The notes: generated by a model not told the origin, from the letters alone. A stretch of DNA of 6,222 nucleotides from an uncultured Eubacteriales bacterium (GCA_949878535.1 CATLAS010000063.1:1-6222), one strand, 5' to 3'. Counted from the stretch's first letter, positions 1 through 5,142 are shown. Numbers and translations are program-made.

Positions 1-101
1 GTCCTGTATTAACGTAAACGACTCCCCCCCCAGCAAAGAGAGGGGTGGCGCAGTCTCGCATAAATGAAAAGGCCCCTCTTTGGCATGTCACAGTTTACTG
101 T
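1..101. repeat. Outer palindromic module of the left composite repeat
   Basis: No gene is supported here. The stretch has a run of eight C (24-31), an AAAGAGAGGGG tract near 35-45 and an imperfect inverted partner CCCCTCTTT near 73-81. A hairpin follows, with arms GTCACAGT (87-94) and ACTGTGAC (97-104). The same order of parts, a hairpin next to a C5/G5 tract and then a C-rich/G-rich palindrome, appears outside the other copies of the repeat. This is therefore best read as the outer flank of the element that starts at about 102. The true outer limit may lie before base 1. Confidence 0.5.
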
Positions 102-105
102 GACT

Positions 106-167
106 GGGGGATTGTTATACGATCATTTTGCATGATTTTCAAAGCGGCCGCTATGGACAATCCCTCC
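106..167 (-). repeat. Tail module T, inverted copy (element 1 left end)
   Basis: Read on the minus strand, it runs from GGAGGGATTG to GTATAACAATCCCCC. It aligns with the direct copies at 484-548, 3321-3385 and 3713-3777 through shared blocks (GGAGGG, CCG..TT..AAA, CAAAA, GTATAACAATCCCCC). Its own ends pair as GGGATTG with CAATCCC. Just inside the element is a hairpin with arms GTTTTGC (170-176) and GCAAAAC (180-186). That hairpin sits where the two right-hand copies carry a different hairpin, GCCGGC/GCCGGC. Confidence 0.7.
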
Positions 168-188
168 GAGTTTTGCTACGCAAAACCC

Positions 189-465
189 ACCTCCCTTTAC
201 ACAAGGGAGGCTTTTTGTTTGGTAGAGGTCTGCGTCATGCGACCTCCTTTGCACAAGGGAGGCTTTTGTTTTGTGAAGGTTTGCGTCATGCTACCTCCTT
301 TGCACAAGGGAGGCTTTTTGTTTTGTGAAGGTTTGCGTCATGCTACCTCCTTTGCACAAGAGGGCTTTTTGTTTGGTGAAGGTTTGCGTCATGCTACCTC
401 CTTTGCACAAGAGGGCTTTTTGTTTGGTGAAGGTCTGCGTCACGCTACCTCCTTTGCACAAGGGA
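189..465 (+). repeat. Tandem array of six 51-53-bp palindromic units
   Basis: Units begin at about 189, 242, 293, 345, 396 and 447; the last is cut short. Each starts with a hairpin. In unit 1 the arms are CCTCCCTT (190-197) and AAGGGAGG (203-210) with loop TACAC; later units have CCTCCTTT and AAGGGAGG or AAGAGGG around GCAC. A T-rich stretch and GTTTGCGTCATGC complete the unit. There are no variable spacers, so this is not a CRISPR array. Reverse-complemented, the unit matches the units at 3045-3302 and 3539-3694, notably GGTAGAGGT and TGCGTCATGC against GGTAGAAGT and TGCGGCATGC. Confidence 0.85.
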
Positions 466-483
466 TGTGTCAGCATAGTTGAC

Positions 484-548
484 GGAGGGATTATCTGAAT
501 ATGCTGCCGATTTGTAAATTATTCAAAGCGATAGTATAACAATCCCCC
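484..548 (+). repeat. Tail module T, direct copy (element 1 right end)
   Basis: It begins GGAGGGATTATC and ends GTATAACAATCCCCC. The middle contains CTGCCGATTTGTAAAT, close to CTGCCGATTTATAAAC in the copy at 3713-3777. It is preceded by a short hairpin region (GTCA near 469, TGAC near 480), at the place where the other copies have longer hairpins. It marks the right end of element 1. Confidence 0.7.
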
Positions 549-672
549 AGTCTCTATCGCTTCGCTTGGCGACAGCCCCCTTTGCACAAGAGGGCCTTTT
601 TGGGAGGGCGCTGCGCGGGAGCGCCCTTTGCTGGGGGAACCTAATAAAAGTTGTGCTTATCCTTCCGCATCC
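549..672. repeat. Outer palindromes between element 1 and kdpE
   Basis: This spacer downstream of kdpE holds CGCTTCGCTTGGCG (about 559-572), a C-rich/G-rich palindrome CCCCCTTTGCACAAGAGGG (about 576-594) and a strong hairpin with 8-bp arms AGGGCGCT (605-612) and AGCGCCCT (620-627). The first two are the usual outer modules of the repeat family. The strong hairpin lies 46 bp past the kdpE stop codon and could end or stabilise the kdpDE transcript. However, no U-tract follows it on the minus strand, so a classical intrinsic terminator is not supported. No gene is seen. Confidence 0.45.
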
Positions 673-1371
673 TCACTCATCTGCGAGCCTATATCCAACG
701 CCGACCTCCGTCAAAATATACCGGGGACGGGCGTGGTCCTTTTCAATTTTCCGCCGCAACCCTGCCATCAGCGCACGCAACGCCTGCGTATCCGTACCGT
801 ATGCCGGTCCCCATATCTCCTTTATGATGAACGCAGTGGTGAGCACCTTTCCCATATGCCGGAATAACAGGGCAAGAAGACTGTATTCCATAGGTGTCAC
901 GTGAATCTGCACGCCGTCCAGATGCACCAACCGTCGTTCCAAATCAATTTGCAGTCCACCCACCTGGAGAACTGCCTGTGTGTTTCCTGCACCGATCTTC
1001 TGCAAATGACGCAGTGCGACCCGGATCCGGGCAAGAAGCTCCGTGGTGGAAAAGGGTTTCGTCAAATAATCGTCCGCGCCGCTGTCCAGCGCCGCCGCCT
1101 TTTCCCGATCCTGATCCCGCGCCGACACTACAAGGATAGGAATATCCGACCACTGCCGCACTTTTTTTATAATACTCAGTCCGTCATAATCCGGCAGCCC
1201 CAAATCCAGCAGCATAATCTCCGCATGCTCCGACATTAGTCTGCTGATCGCTTCCTGACCTGTTCCTGCTGTTATGTAAGGATAGCCCTCGCTTTCCAAG
1301 GCATAGCATATAAATTTCTGGATCTGCCGATCATCTTCTACAACCAAAATCAGCGGCTTATTTCGCTCCAT
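673..1371 (-). CDS. kdpE: KdpE-type OmpR-family response regulator
   Basis: This is a 232-residue cytoplasmic DNA-binding regulator of usual KdpE length. The receiver domain (about 5-120) shows the acidic pair Asp13-Asp14, phospho-acceptor Asp56 in LLDLGLPDYDG, Ser83 in the SAR motif, and Lys105 in TKPF. A winged-helix output domain (about 140-230) ends in the family-typical YILTEVGVGYRL. The LGLPDxDG and VVSARDQ stretches are KdpE-like, and the partner kinase has the KdpD membrane domain. The ATG is preceded by AAAGG at 1384-1388. Only 17 bp separate it from the kdpD stop codon, and the TAG overlaps the ribosome-binding region, so translation may be coupled. By family, KdpD phosphorylates it and it activates potassium-transport genes, but no kdpFABC is in the window. 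The exact targets here are therefore inferred. Confidence 0.9.
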   Translation of the reverse strand: MERNKPLILVVEDDRQIQKFICYALESEGYPYITAGTGQEAISRLMSEHAEIMLLDLGLPDYDGLSIIKKVRQWSDIPILVVSARDQDREKAAALDSGADDYLTKPFSTTELLARIRVALRHLQKIGAGNTQAVLQVGGLQIDLERRLVHLDGVQIHVTPMEYSLLALLFRHMGKVLTTAFIIKEIWGPAYGTDTQALRALMAGLRRKIEKDHARPRYILTEVGVGYRLADE

Positions 1372-1388
1372 GATACAATCTGTCCTTT

Positions 1389-2915
1389 CTATTCTTCCAC
1401 GGGCAGCGTGAAGGTAAACCTTGCTCCCGGTCCGTCTTTCCGATTCTCCGCAATAATTTTCCCGCCGTGTGCCTGTACAATCGTTTCACATATAGCAAGT
1501 CCCAATCCAATCCCCTGTCCGGCATCGGCATGTCCTCTGCCGCGGGTATAAAACATTTCGAAAATATGAGGCAAATCCTCCTCCACAATGCCAACGCCTC
1601 TGTCCTGCACCACAAACTGCACCGTTTTTTCAGCGGTGTTTTCCGACACAATGATATCTACAGGATCCTTTACATTAGCATGAAGAACCGCATTGCTCAA
1701 AAGATTGATCAGCACTTGCTCAATCAGCTTGGCGTCCATCGGCACAAGAATCAATTTTTCCGGAATATCCACGTGAATGATACATTCCGGCGCCCGCTTC
1801 GCCATACGCCGTACTGCTCCAGCAATAATTTCCTCCACTGCCTCCACCTGCTTACTAAGAGACAGACTGCCGTCCTGCAGGCGGGTCAGGCTCAGAATAT
1901 TTTCCACAAGGGAGTGCAGCCAGATTGTCTCCTTATGCATATCCGCAGCAATGGCATATTGGGGAGATCCGGTGTCCGTCATATCCAGCAGCATTTCACA
2001 ACTTCCGATAATTCCTGCAAGAGGCGTGCGCAGATCATGGGATATTGCCCGAAGCAAATTGCTTCTGTACCGCTCCTTTGCAGTTTCCTCGCGGAACTGC
2101 ATCTGCTGACGTGCCGACCAATGCCGGTCCATAGCAAGAGCCGTTCCCTCAATCATAGCCCGCAGCAGACGTTCACCTGTCCCATCTACCTGTGCGACGG
2201 ATGGAATACGGATTACACCCAATATGGTTTCCTTGCCGAGAATCGGCCAGTCGTAAAATTCTTTACCCTTCAGACAGTTCGGTGCGACTGCTTCCAATGC
2301 ATCTTTATATTCCTGCTGATTTTCCTCCAGCTTCCGATGCACCTGCAAATCGGACGAAACCTGCTGCACAAAGCTTCTCTGAGGCATACCGGTGCTATCG
2401 AAGCATAAACATGCCGCTTGACAGGAAAAGCATGCACTAATGCTCGCTACCGCTGCGCCGGCTATATCGTCCATATCCTTTGCGCCTGTCAAACGATTGG
2501 TGAGGGCATAAATCGCTTTGGTCTGGGCTTCCTTTACCCGGGCGGCGCACTCACTTTGCCGGGCATGGGAGGTCAGGGCACTGGTAATAAGTGCAGTGAG
2601 CGTCATAATGACAAAAGTAACAATATAGTTATTAGCGTCATCTACCAAAAAGGTAAATTCCGGCTGGGCAAAAATATAGCTGAACAGGAATGTAGCTAAG
2701 AAGGAAGACAGAACGCCAAACACAAAGCTATGTGTAAACCACGCAGTTGCCAGAACGGCGAGAAGATATACTAATACTATATTGGTTTCGTCAAAGCCGA
2801 TTCTGCGAAACAGATATCCCACAACAGATGCCGCCAGAAAAGTTCCGATGAGAAACAGTATGCTGCATATTGCTTTTTTCCCCGCACCGGCACGGAATCG
2901 GATACTTTTTTTCAT
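1389..2915 (-). CDS. kdpD: Short KdpD-type sensor histidine kinase lacking the N-terminal KdpD/Usp sensor
   Basis: This 508-residue membrane histidine kinase is much shorter than full KdpD (about 890 residues in E. coli). In order it has four membrane segments of the DUF4118/KdpD type (about 15-36, 46-61, 62-83, 95-115), a GAF-like region (about 130-265), the HisKA dimerisation helix with phospho-acceptor His293 in RAISHDLRTPL, and an HATPase domain. The HATPase shows the N-box (INLLSNAVLHA, Asn408), G1 (DRGVGI, 438-443), F-box (IFEMFYT) and G2 (GIGLGLAI, 468-475). The N-terminal KdpD domain with its P-loop and the Usp-like domain are absent. The start is clean, directly after a promoter and a leader of about 36 nt, with only a weak AGAG ribosome site. 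The short form therefore looks native, not a broken gene. Cysteines 162, 165, 169 and 171 cluster at the start of the GAF region. It is the first gene of an operon with kdpE. Confidence 0.88.
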   Translation of the reverse strand: MKKSIRFRAGAGKKAICSILFLIGTFLAASVVGYLFRRIGFDETNIVLVYLLAVLATAWFTHSFVFGVLSSFLATFLFSYIFAQPEFTFLVDDANNYIVTFVIMTLTALITSALTSHARQSECAARVKEAQTKAIYALTNRLTGAKDMDDIAGAAVASISACFSCQAACLCFDSTGMPQRSFVQQVSSDLQVHRKLEENQQEYKDALEAVAPNCLKGKEFYDWPILGKETILGVIRIPSVAQVDGTGERLLRAMIEGTALAMDRHWSARQQMQFREETAKERYRSNLLRAISHDLRTPLAGIIGSCEMLLDMTDTGSPQYAIAADMHKETIWLHSLVENILSLTRLQDGSLSLSKQVEAVEEIIAGAVRRMAKRAPECIIHVDIPEKLILVPMDAKLIEQVLINLLSNAVLHANVKDPVDIIVSENTAEKTVQFVVQDRGVGIVEEDLPHIFEMFYTRGRGHADAGQGIGLGLAICETIVQAHGGKIIAENRKDGPGARFTFTLPVEE

Positions 2916-2957
2916 ATGCTTACTCTATTCATTCACTAAAATGTATAATTTGAGTGT

Positions 2958-2986
2958 ATTTTATCACAAAGGATGCTTTGTGTAAA
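2958..2986 (-). promoter_or_regulatory. Sigma-A promoter of kdpDE
   Basis: On the minus strand, TTTACA (2981-2986) and TAAAAT (2958-2963) are separated by exactly 17 bp. TGA directly upstream of the -10 box gives an extended -10. Transcription would start near 2951, leaving a leader of about 36 nt before the kdpD ATG. The -35 box lies in sequence that resembles the outer palindrome of the repeat family. Confidence 0.7.
2965..2982. promoter_or_regulatory. Inverted repeat in the kdpDE promoter spacer (candidate operator)
   Basis: Arms CACAAAG (2965-2971) and CTTTGTG (2976-2982) are a perfect 7-bp inverted repeat around GATG. They fill the spacer between the -10 and -35 boxes of the kdpDE promoter and overlap one base pair of the -35 box plus the TGA extension. 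That position would suit a repressor or a spacer-distorting activator. It may instead be a remnant of the neighbouring repeat family, whose palindromes also contain CTTTGTG/CACAAG. Confidence 0.4.
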
Positions 2987-3044
2987 GAGGGGGGTGACCC
3001 AGCGTCAGCTTCTGCTAACAAAAAGTCTTCTCTGTGTAAGAAGA

Positions 3045-3302
3045 GGTAGCACGCCGCAAACTTCCATCACCCTAGGCCTACACCCAGTAAAAGGAGGTGG
3101 CATGCCGCAAAACTTCTACCAATCTAGGCCTACACCCAGTAAAGGGAGGTGGCATGCCGCAAACTTCCATCAACCTAAGCCTCCACTCAGTAAAGGGAGG
3201 TGGCATGTCGCAAAACTTCTACCAACCTAGGCCTACACCCAGTAAAAGGAGGTGGCATGTCGCAAAACTTCTACCAATCTAGGCCTCCCCTGTGCAAGGG
3301 GA
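3045..3302 (-). repeat. Tandem array of five 51-52-bp units (composite copy A)
   Basis: Units start at 3045, 3096, 3148, 3199 and 3251 and the array ends at 3302. The plus-strand unit reads GGTGGCATGCCGCAAAACTT, then CTACCAATCTAGGCC, then TACACCCAGTAAAGGGA. Two sub-variants occur, CGCAAACTTCCATC (51 bp) and CGCAAAACTTCTACC (52 bp). The array is preceded by CTAAC, an A-run, and TCTTCTCTGTGTAAGAAGAGG (about 3014-3046), which also opens copy B. The units are homologous to those at 189-465 when one set is reverse-complemented, hence the strand given. Confidence 0.85.
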
Positions 3303-3385
3303 GGTGCCGGCAAAGCCGGCGGAGGGGTTGTTTAGTCAAACTGCCATTTATAAATCCTGCAAAATAATAGTATAACAATCCCCCC
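3284..3385 (+). repeat. Hairpin pair plus tail module T (copy A)
   Basis: Two perfect hairpins come first: arms CCTCCCCT (3284-3291) and AGGGGAGG (3297-3304), then GCCGGC (3306-3311) and GCCGGC (3315-3320) around AAA. The tail module follows at 3321-3385, from GGAGGGGTTG to GTATAACAATCCCCC (3370-3384). The block is nearly identical to 3676-3777, apart from a few substitutions and a 1-2-base difference in the middle. This marks a recent duplication. Confidence 0.8.
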
Positions 3386-3538
3386 GTCAACATCGCTTCG
3401 CTCAGCTGACACCCCCCTTTGCACAAGGGGGGCTTAGGTATGATTGGAATGCTCCGTCGAGATCCCCCTTTGGAGCTTCATAGCATATCCTCACATGAGA
3501 GCACTAACCAAAATAAAAGTCTCCTCTGCGTAAGAAGA
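3386..3538. repeat. Spacer between composite repeats A and B with outer palindromes
   Basis: Directly after the tail module comes GTCAACAT, CGCTTCGCT, CAGCTGAC (3386-3410), which can fold with GTCA pairing TGAC. A perfect hairpin follows, arms CCCCCCTT (3412-3419) and AAGGGGGG (3425-3432). Bases about 3433-3500 look unique and non-coding. CTAACCAAAATAAAAGTC (about 3504-3521) with CTCCTCTGCGTAAGAAGAGG repeats the opening of copy A. No gene is supported. Confidence 0.6.
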
Positions 3539-3694
3539 GGTGGCATGCCGCGAAACTTCTACCAACCTAGGCCTACACCCAGTAAAGGGAGGTGGCATGC
3601 CGCAAAACTTCTACCAATCTAGGCCTACACCCAGTAAAGGGAGGTGGCATGTCGCAAAACTTCTACCAACCTAGGCCTCCCCTGTGCAAGGGGA
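3539..3694 (-). repeat. Tandem array of three 52-bp units (composite copy B)
   Basis: Units start at 3539, 3591 and 3643, each exactly 52 bp and nearly identical to the long-variant units of copy A. The array leads into the same hairpins and tail module as copy A. It is thus a shorter version of the same composite: five units in A, three in B. The unit count evidently changes by slippage or unequal recombination. Confidence 0.85.
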
Positions 3695-3777
3695 GGTGCC
3701 GGCAAAGCCGGCGGAGGGGTTGTTTAGTCAAACTGCCGATTTATAAACCCTGCAAAATAATAGTATAACAATCCCCC
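3676..3777 (+). repeat. Hairpin pair plus tail module T (copy B)
   Basis: Hairpin CCTCCCCT (3676-3683) with AGGGGAGG (3689-3696) is followed by GCCGGC (3698-3703) and GCCGGC (3707-3712) around AAA. Tail module 3713-3777 ends in GTATAACAATCCCCC (3763-3777). The outer hairpin beyond it is CCTGC (3779-3783) with GCAGG (3787-3791) around TTC. That sequence differs from copy A but occupies the same position. Confidence 0.8.
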
Positions 3778-3855
3778 ACCTGCTTCGCAGGATGCCCCAG
3801 GGGGCTCTCCCTAATTTATCCGGTAAAGAGAGGAACCTCCGCACAAGGAGATCCT
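3778..3855. repeat. Degenerate right edge of the repeat region
   Basis: After the CCTGC/GCAGG hairpin come the palindrome GCCCCAGGGGGC (3794-3805) and a worn copy of the usual module, CTCC (3837-3840) and GGAG (3847-3850) around GCACAA. These are the last recognisable pieces of the repeat family before the sequence turns AT-rich at about 3890. Confidence 0.45.
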
Positions 3856-3904
3856 ACAAAGTTTGGATGCTTGATCGGCAGCTTACTTTCCATGGGATAT
3901 TTAA

Positions 3905-4002
3905 TTTATACAACTTTTATCACATATTACAAACATTTCCCGCTGTTTCATTTTAATTTTGTATAAAAATCTCTATCTTTTTATACATGTTTTCATGTAT
4001 AA
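3905..4002. promoter_or_regulatory. Cluster of four TTATACA half-sites upstream of the dehydrogenase operon (candidate operators)
   Basis: TTATACA or its complement TGTATAA occurs at 3906-3912 (+), 3960-3966 (-), 3981-3987 (+) and 3996-4002 (-). The inner pair forms a perfect inverted repeat with arms TTATACATG (3981-3989) and CATGTATAA (3994-4002) around TTTT. The outer pair extends to TTTATACAA (3905-3913) and TTGTATAAA (3959-3967). The inner palindrome covers most of the -10 box, as expected for a repressor site. It does not match the Rex consensus. The regulator is unknown. Confidence 0.5.
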
Positions 4003-4010
4003 TATATTAA
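3975..4010 (+). promoter_or_regulatory. Probable promoter of the dehydrogenase-malic enzyme operon
   Basis: A consensus TATAAT lies at 3998-4003 in an AT-rich region 157 bp upstream of the dehydrogenase ATG. There is no good -35 box; at 17-bp spacing the hexamer is ATCTTT (3975-3980). Five bases of the -10 box are inside the palindrome 3981-4002. A poor -35 with an overlapping palindrome suggests a controlled promoter. The predicted start near 4010 gives a leader of about 150 nt. Confidence 0.5.
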
Positions 4011-4159
4011 TATGGGGAAGTTTGGAATTTCTATTTATATTAAAAAGAATCTGAAGAAAAAATGTTGTTTTCCAAACTGCCTTTGTCCGCGGTGCAGACG
4101 GCTCCGCTGCTTAAACCAAAAACATCATAAATATTTTTGTAAAGGTATGGTCGTAGCTT
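4010..4159 (+). promoter_or_regulatory. Long 5' leader of the dehydrogenase operon with inverted repeats
   Basis: The leader of about 150 nt contains a perfect 9-bp inverted repeat, AGTTTGGAA (4019-4027) and TTCCAAACT (4070-4078), enclosing a 42-nt A/U-rich loop. A small hairpin follows with arms GCAG and CTGC (4094-4110). The ribosome site is weak: AAAGG at 4141-4145, 14 nt before the ATG. No known riboswitch class is recognised. An unstable out-of-frame ATG at 4147 overlaps the start region and is probably not used. Confidence 0.35.
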
Positions 4160-5113
4160 ATGAACAAGGGAAAGAAAATCGTAATCCTCGGCGCCGGAAA
4201 CGTGGGCGCTTCTATTGCATATACACTGACCGTTCAGGGTGTTGCATCCGAAATTGTGCTGATTGACGTGAATCATGACAAGGCGCGGGGGGAAGCAATG
4301 GACATCATTCAGGGAACAGCCTTTTGCCCGCCGGTCAGCATTTATGCAGGCCAGTATGAAAACGCTAAGGACGCTGACATTGTCATCGTTACTGTAGGCG
4401 CTGCAAGAAAGCCAGGACAGTCCCGCATCGACCTTGCTCAGGGCAACGTGAATATTATCAAGCAGGTAATGCCTCAGGTGATCCCCTACGCACCGAACGC
4501 TGTTTATGTAGTAGTCAGCAACCCTGTGGATATTATCACCTATGCAATCATAAAATCTACAAGTCTGAAACCCTCACAGGTTATCGGCTCCGGCACTACA
4601 CTGGACTCCGCCCGTCTGCGTTCCCGTCTGGCGGAACATGTGGGACTCAATCCCAAAAACGTCCACGCATACGTGCTTGGCGAACATGGCGACACTTCCG
4701 TCATCCCCTGGTCTCTCGCAACCATCGGCGGCATTCCCATGGATAAATACTGCCTGGAAATCTGTGACAACCACAACCGCTGCGGCAAGGCAGAGCTGCA
4801 GGAAATCGAAGATGACGTCCGCACTGCTGGTGCAAAGGTTATCGCCAAAAAAGGTGCTACATATTATGCAATCGCCCTCGCCGTTTCCCGAATCTGTGCA
4901 TGCATTATCCGTGATACTGGATCTGTGCTCACCGTATCCAGCCTGCTGGACGGGCAGTATGGACTGCATGACGTATGCCTGAGCATTCCCAATGTAGTCG
5001 GCGCTCACGGTGTGACCCAGTCTATCGTATCTCCTCTGACCGAATCTGAACAGAAGCAGATTGAAAGCAGCGCCGCTGCGCTCCAATCTGTCATTGAATC
5101 TCTGGAAATTTAA
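4160..5113 (+). CDS. ldh: L-lactate/malate dehydrogenase family enzyme (LDH-like; specificity residue Arg83)
   Basis: This 317-residue cytoplasmic NAD-dependent 2-hydroxyacid dehydrogenase is of normal family length. The Rossmann motif GAGNVG (11-16) is followed by Asp36 at the end of the second strand, which favours NAD over NADP. In dogfish LDH numbering the catalytic residues are present: Arg89 (R109), Asn121 (N140), Asp149 (D168), Arg152 (R171) and His176 (H195, in GEHGD). Overall motifs (SNPVDIITYA, GEHGD, KGATYYAIA with Thr234 at position 246) look like lactate dehydrogenase. However, the substrate-specificity position 102 is Arg83 (GAARKPGQSR), the residue typical of malate dehydrogenases, where LDH has Gln. 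Substrate is therefore uncertain: pyruvate/lactate by overall similarity, oxaloacetate/malate by this residue and by the malic enzyme gene 62 bp downstream. An in-frame TAG at 4154-4156 makes ATG 4160 the first possible start. Confidence 0.88.
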   Translation: MNKGKKIVILGAGNVGASIAYTLTVQGVASEIVLIDVNHDKARGEAMDIIQGTAFCPPVSIYAGQYENAKDADIVIVTVGAARKPGQSRIDLAQGNVNIIKQVMPQVIPYAPNAVYVVVSNPVDIITYAIIKSTSLKPSQVIGSGTTLDSARLRSRLAEHVGLNPKNVHAYVLGEHGDTSVIPWSLATIGGIPMDKYCLEICDNHNRCGKAELQEIEDDVRTAGAKVIAKKGATYYAIALAVSRICACIIRDTGSVLTVSSLLDGQYGLHDVCLSIPNVVGAHGVTQSIVSPLTESEQKQIESSAAALQSVIESLEI

Positions 5114-5118
5114 GTCCG

Positions 5119-5142
5119 AATAACAGCGCATAGCGCCTTATT
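5119..5142 (+). other. Intergenic hairpin between dehydrogenase and malic enzyme genes
   Basis: Arms AATAA (5119-5123) and TTATT (5138-5142) enclose a GCGC (5126-5129) and GCGC (5133-5136) stem with loop ATA. There is no U-tract, so it is not a classical terminator. It could be a processing or stability element that sets the ratio of the two products. The stem is short and may be incidental. Confidence 0.3.

Larger units (their letters stand above)
102..552. mobile_element. MITE-like composite repeat with 19-bp terminal inverted repeats
   Basis: The ends are perfect inverted repeats of 19 bp: GACTGGGGGATTGTTATAC at 102-120 and its exact reverse complement at 534-552. Inside each end lies a 62-65-bp tail module, inverted at 106-167 and direct at 484-548. 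Between them are six tandem palindromic units (189-465). There is no transposase and no credible open frame; the frames that cross it only read the repeat over and over. Inverted ends, no coding capacity and further copies of the parts at 3321-3385 and 3713-3777 fit a miniature inverted-repeat element or a large REP-like element. No target-site duplication is evident, so the mode of movement is inferred. Confidence 0.6.

Noticed and set aside
189..465. CRISPR array
   Set aside because: The period is regular, but whole 51-53-bp units repeat with no distinct repeat-plus-variable-spacer structure, and no cas genes are present.
45..482. A 145-residue repeat protein and smaller frames through the left array
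   Set aside because: The frames only translate the palindromic unit repeatedly, shift frame between units as the period changes from 51 to 53, and lack a ribosome site. The same holds for frames at 2973-3282 and 3419-3622.
605..627. Intrinsic terminator of kdpDE
   Set aside because: The stem is strong, but on the minus strand it is followed by CCCAAAAAGG with no U-tract, so only a hairpin is reported.
1467..2408. A 313-residue plus-strand frame opposite kdpD
   Set aside because: It is antisense to a kinase with all catalytic boxes intact, has no recognisable domain, and is rich in His, Cys and Arg as expected for a shadow frame.
3981..4002. Rex (NADH-sensing repressor) operator
   Set aside because: Rex is a natural candidate for a lactate dehydrogenase promoter, but the arms TTATACATG/CATGTATAA do not match TTGTTAA or TTGTGAA arms around four bases.
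4012..4266. An 84-residue frame overlapping the dehydrogenase start
   Set aside because: It is out of frame with the dehydrogenase, very rich in Lys/Arg/Cys, lacks a ribosome site and has no recognisable domain.
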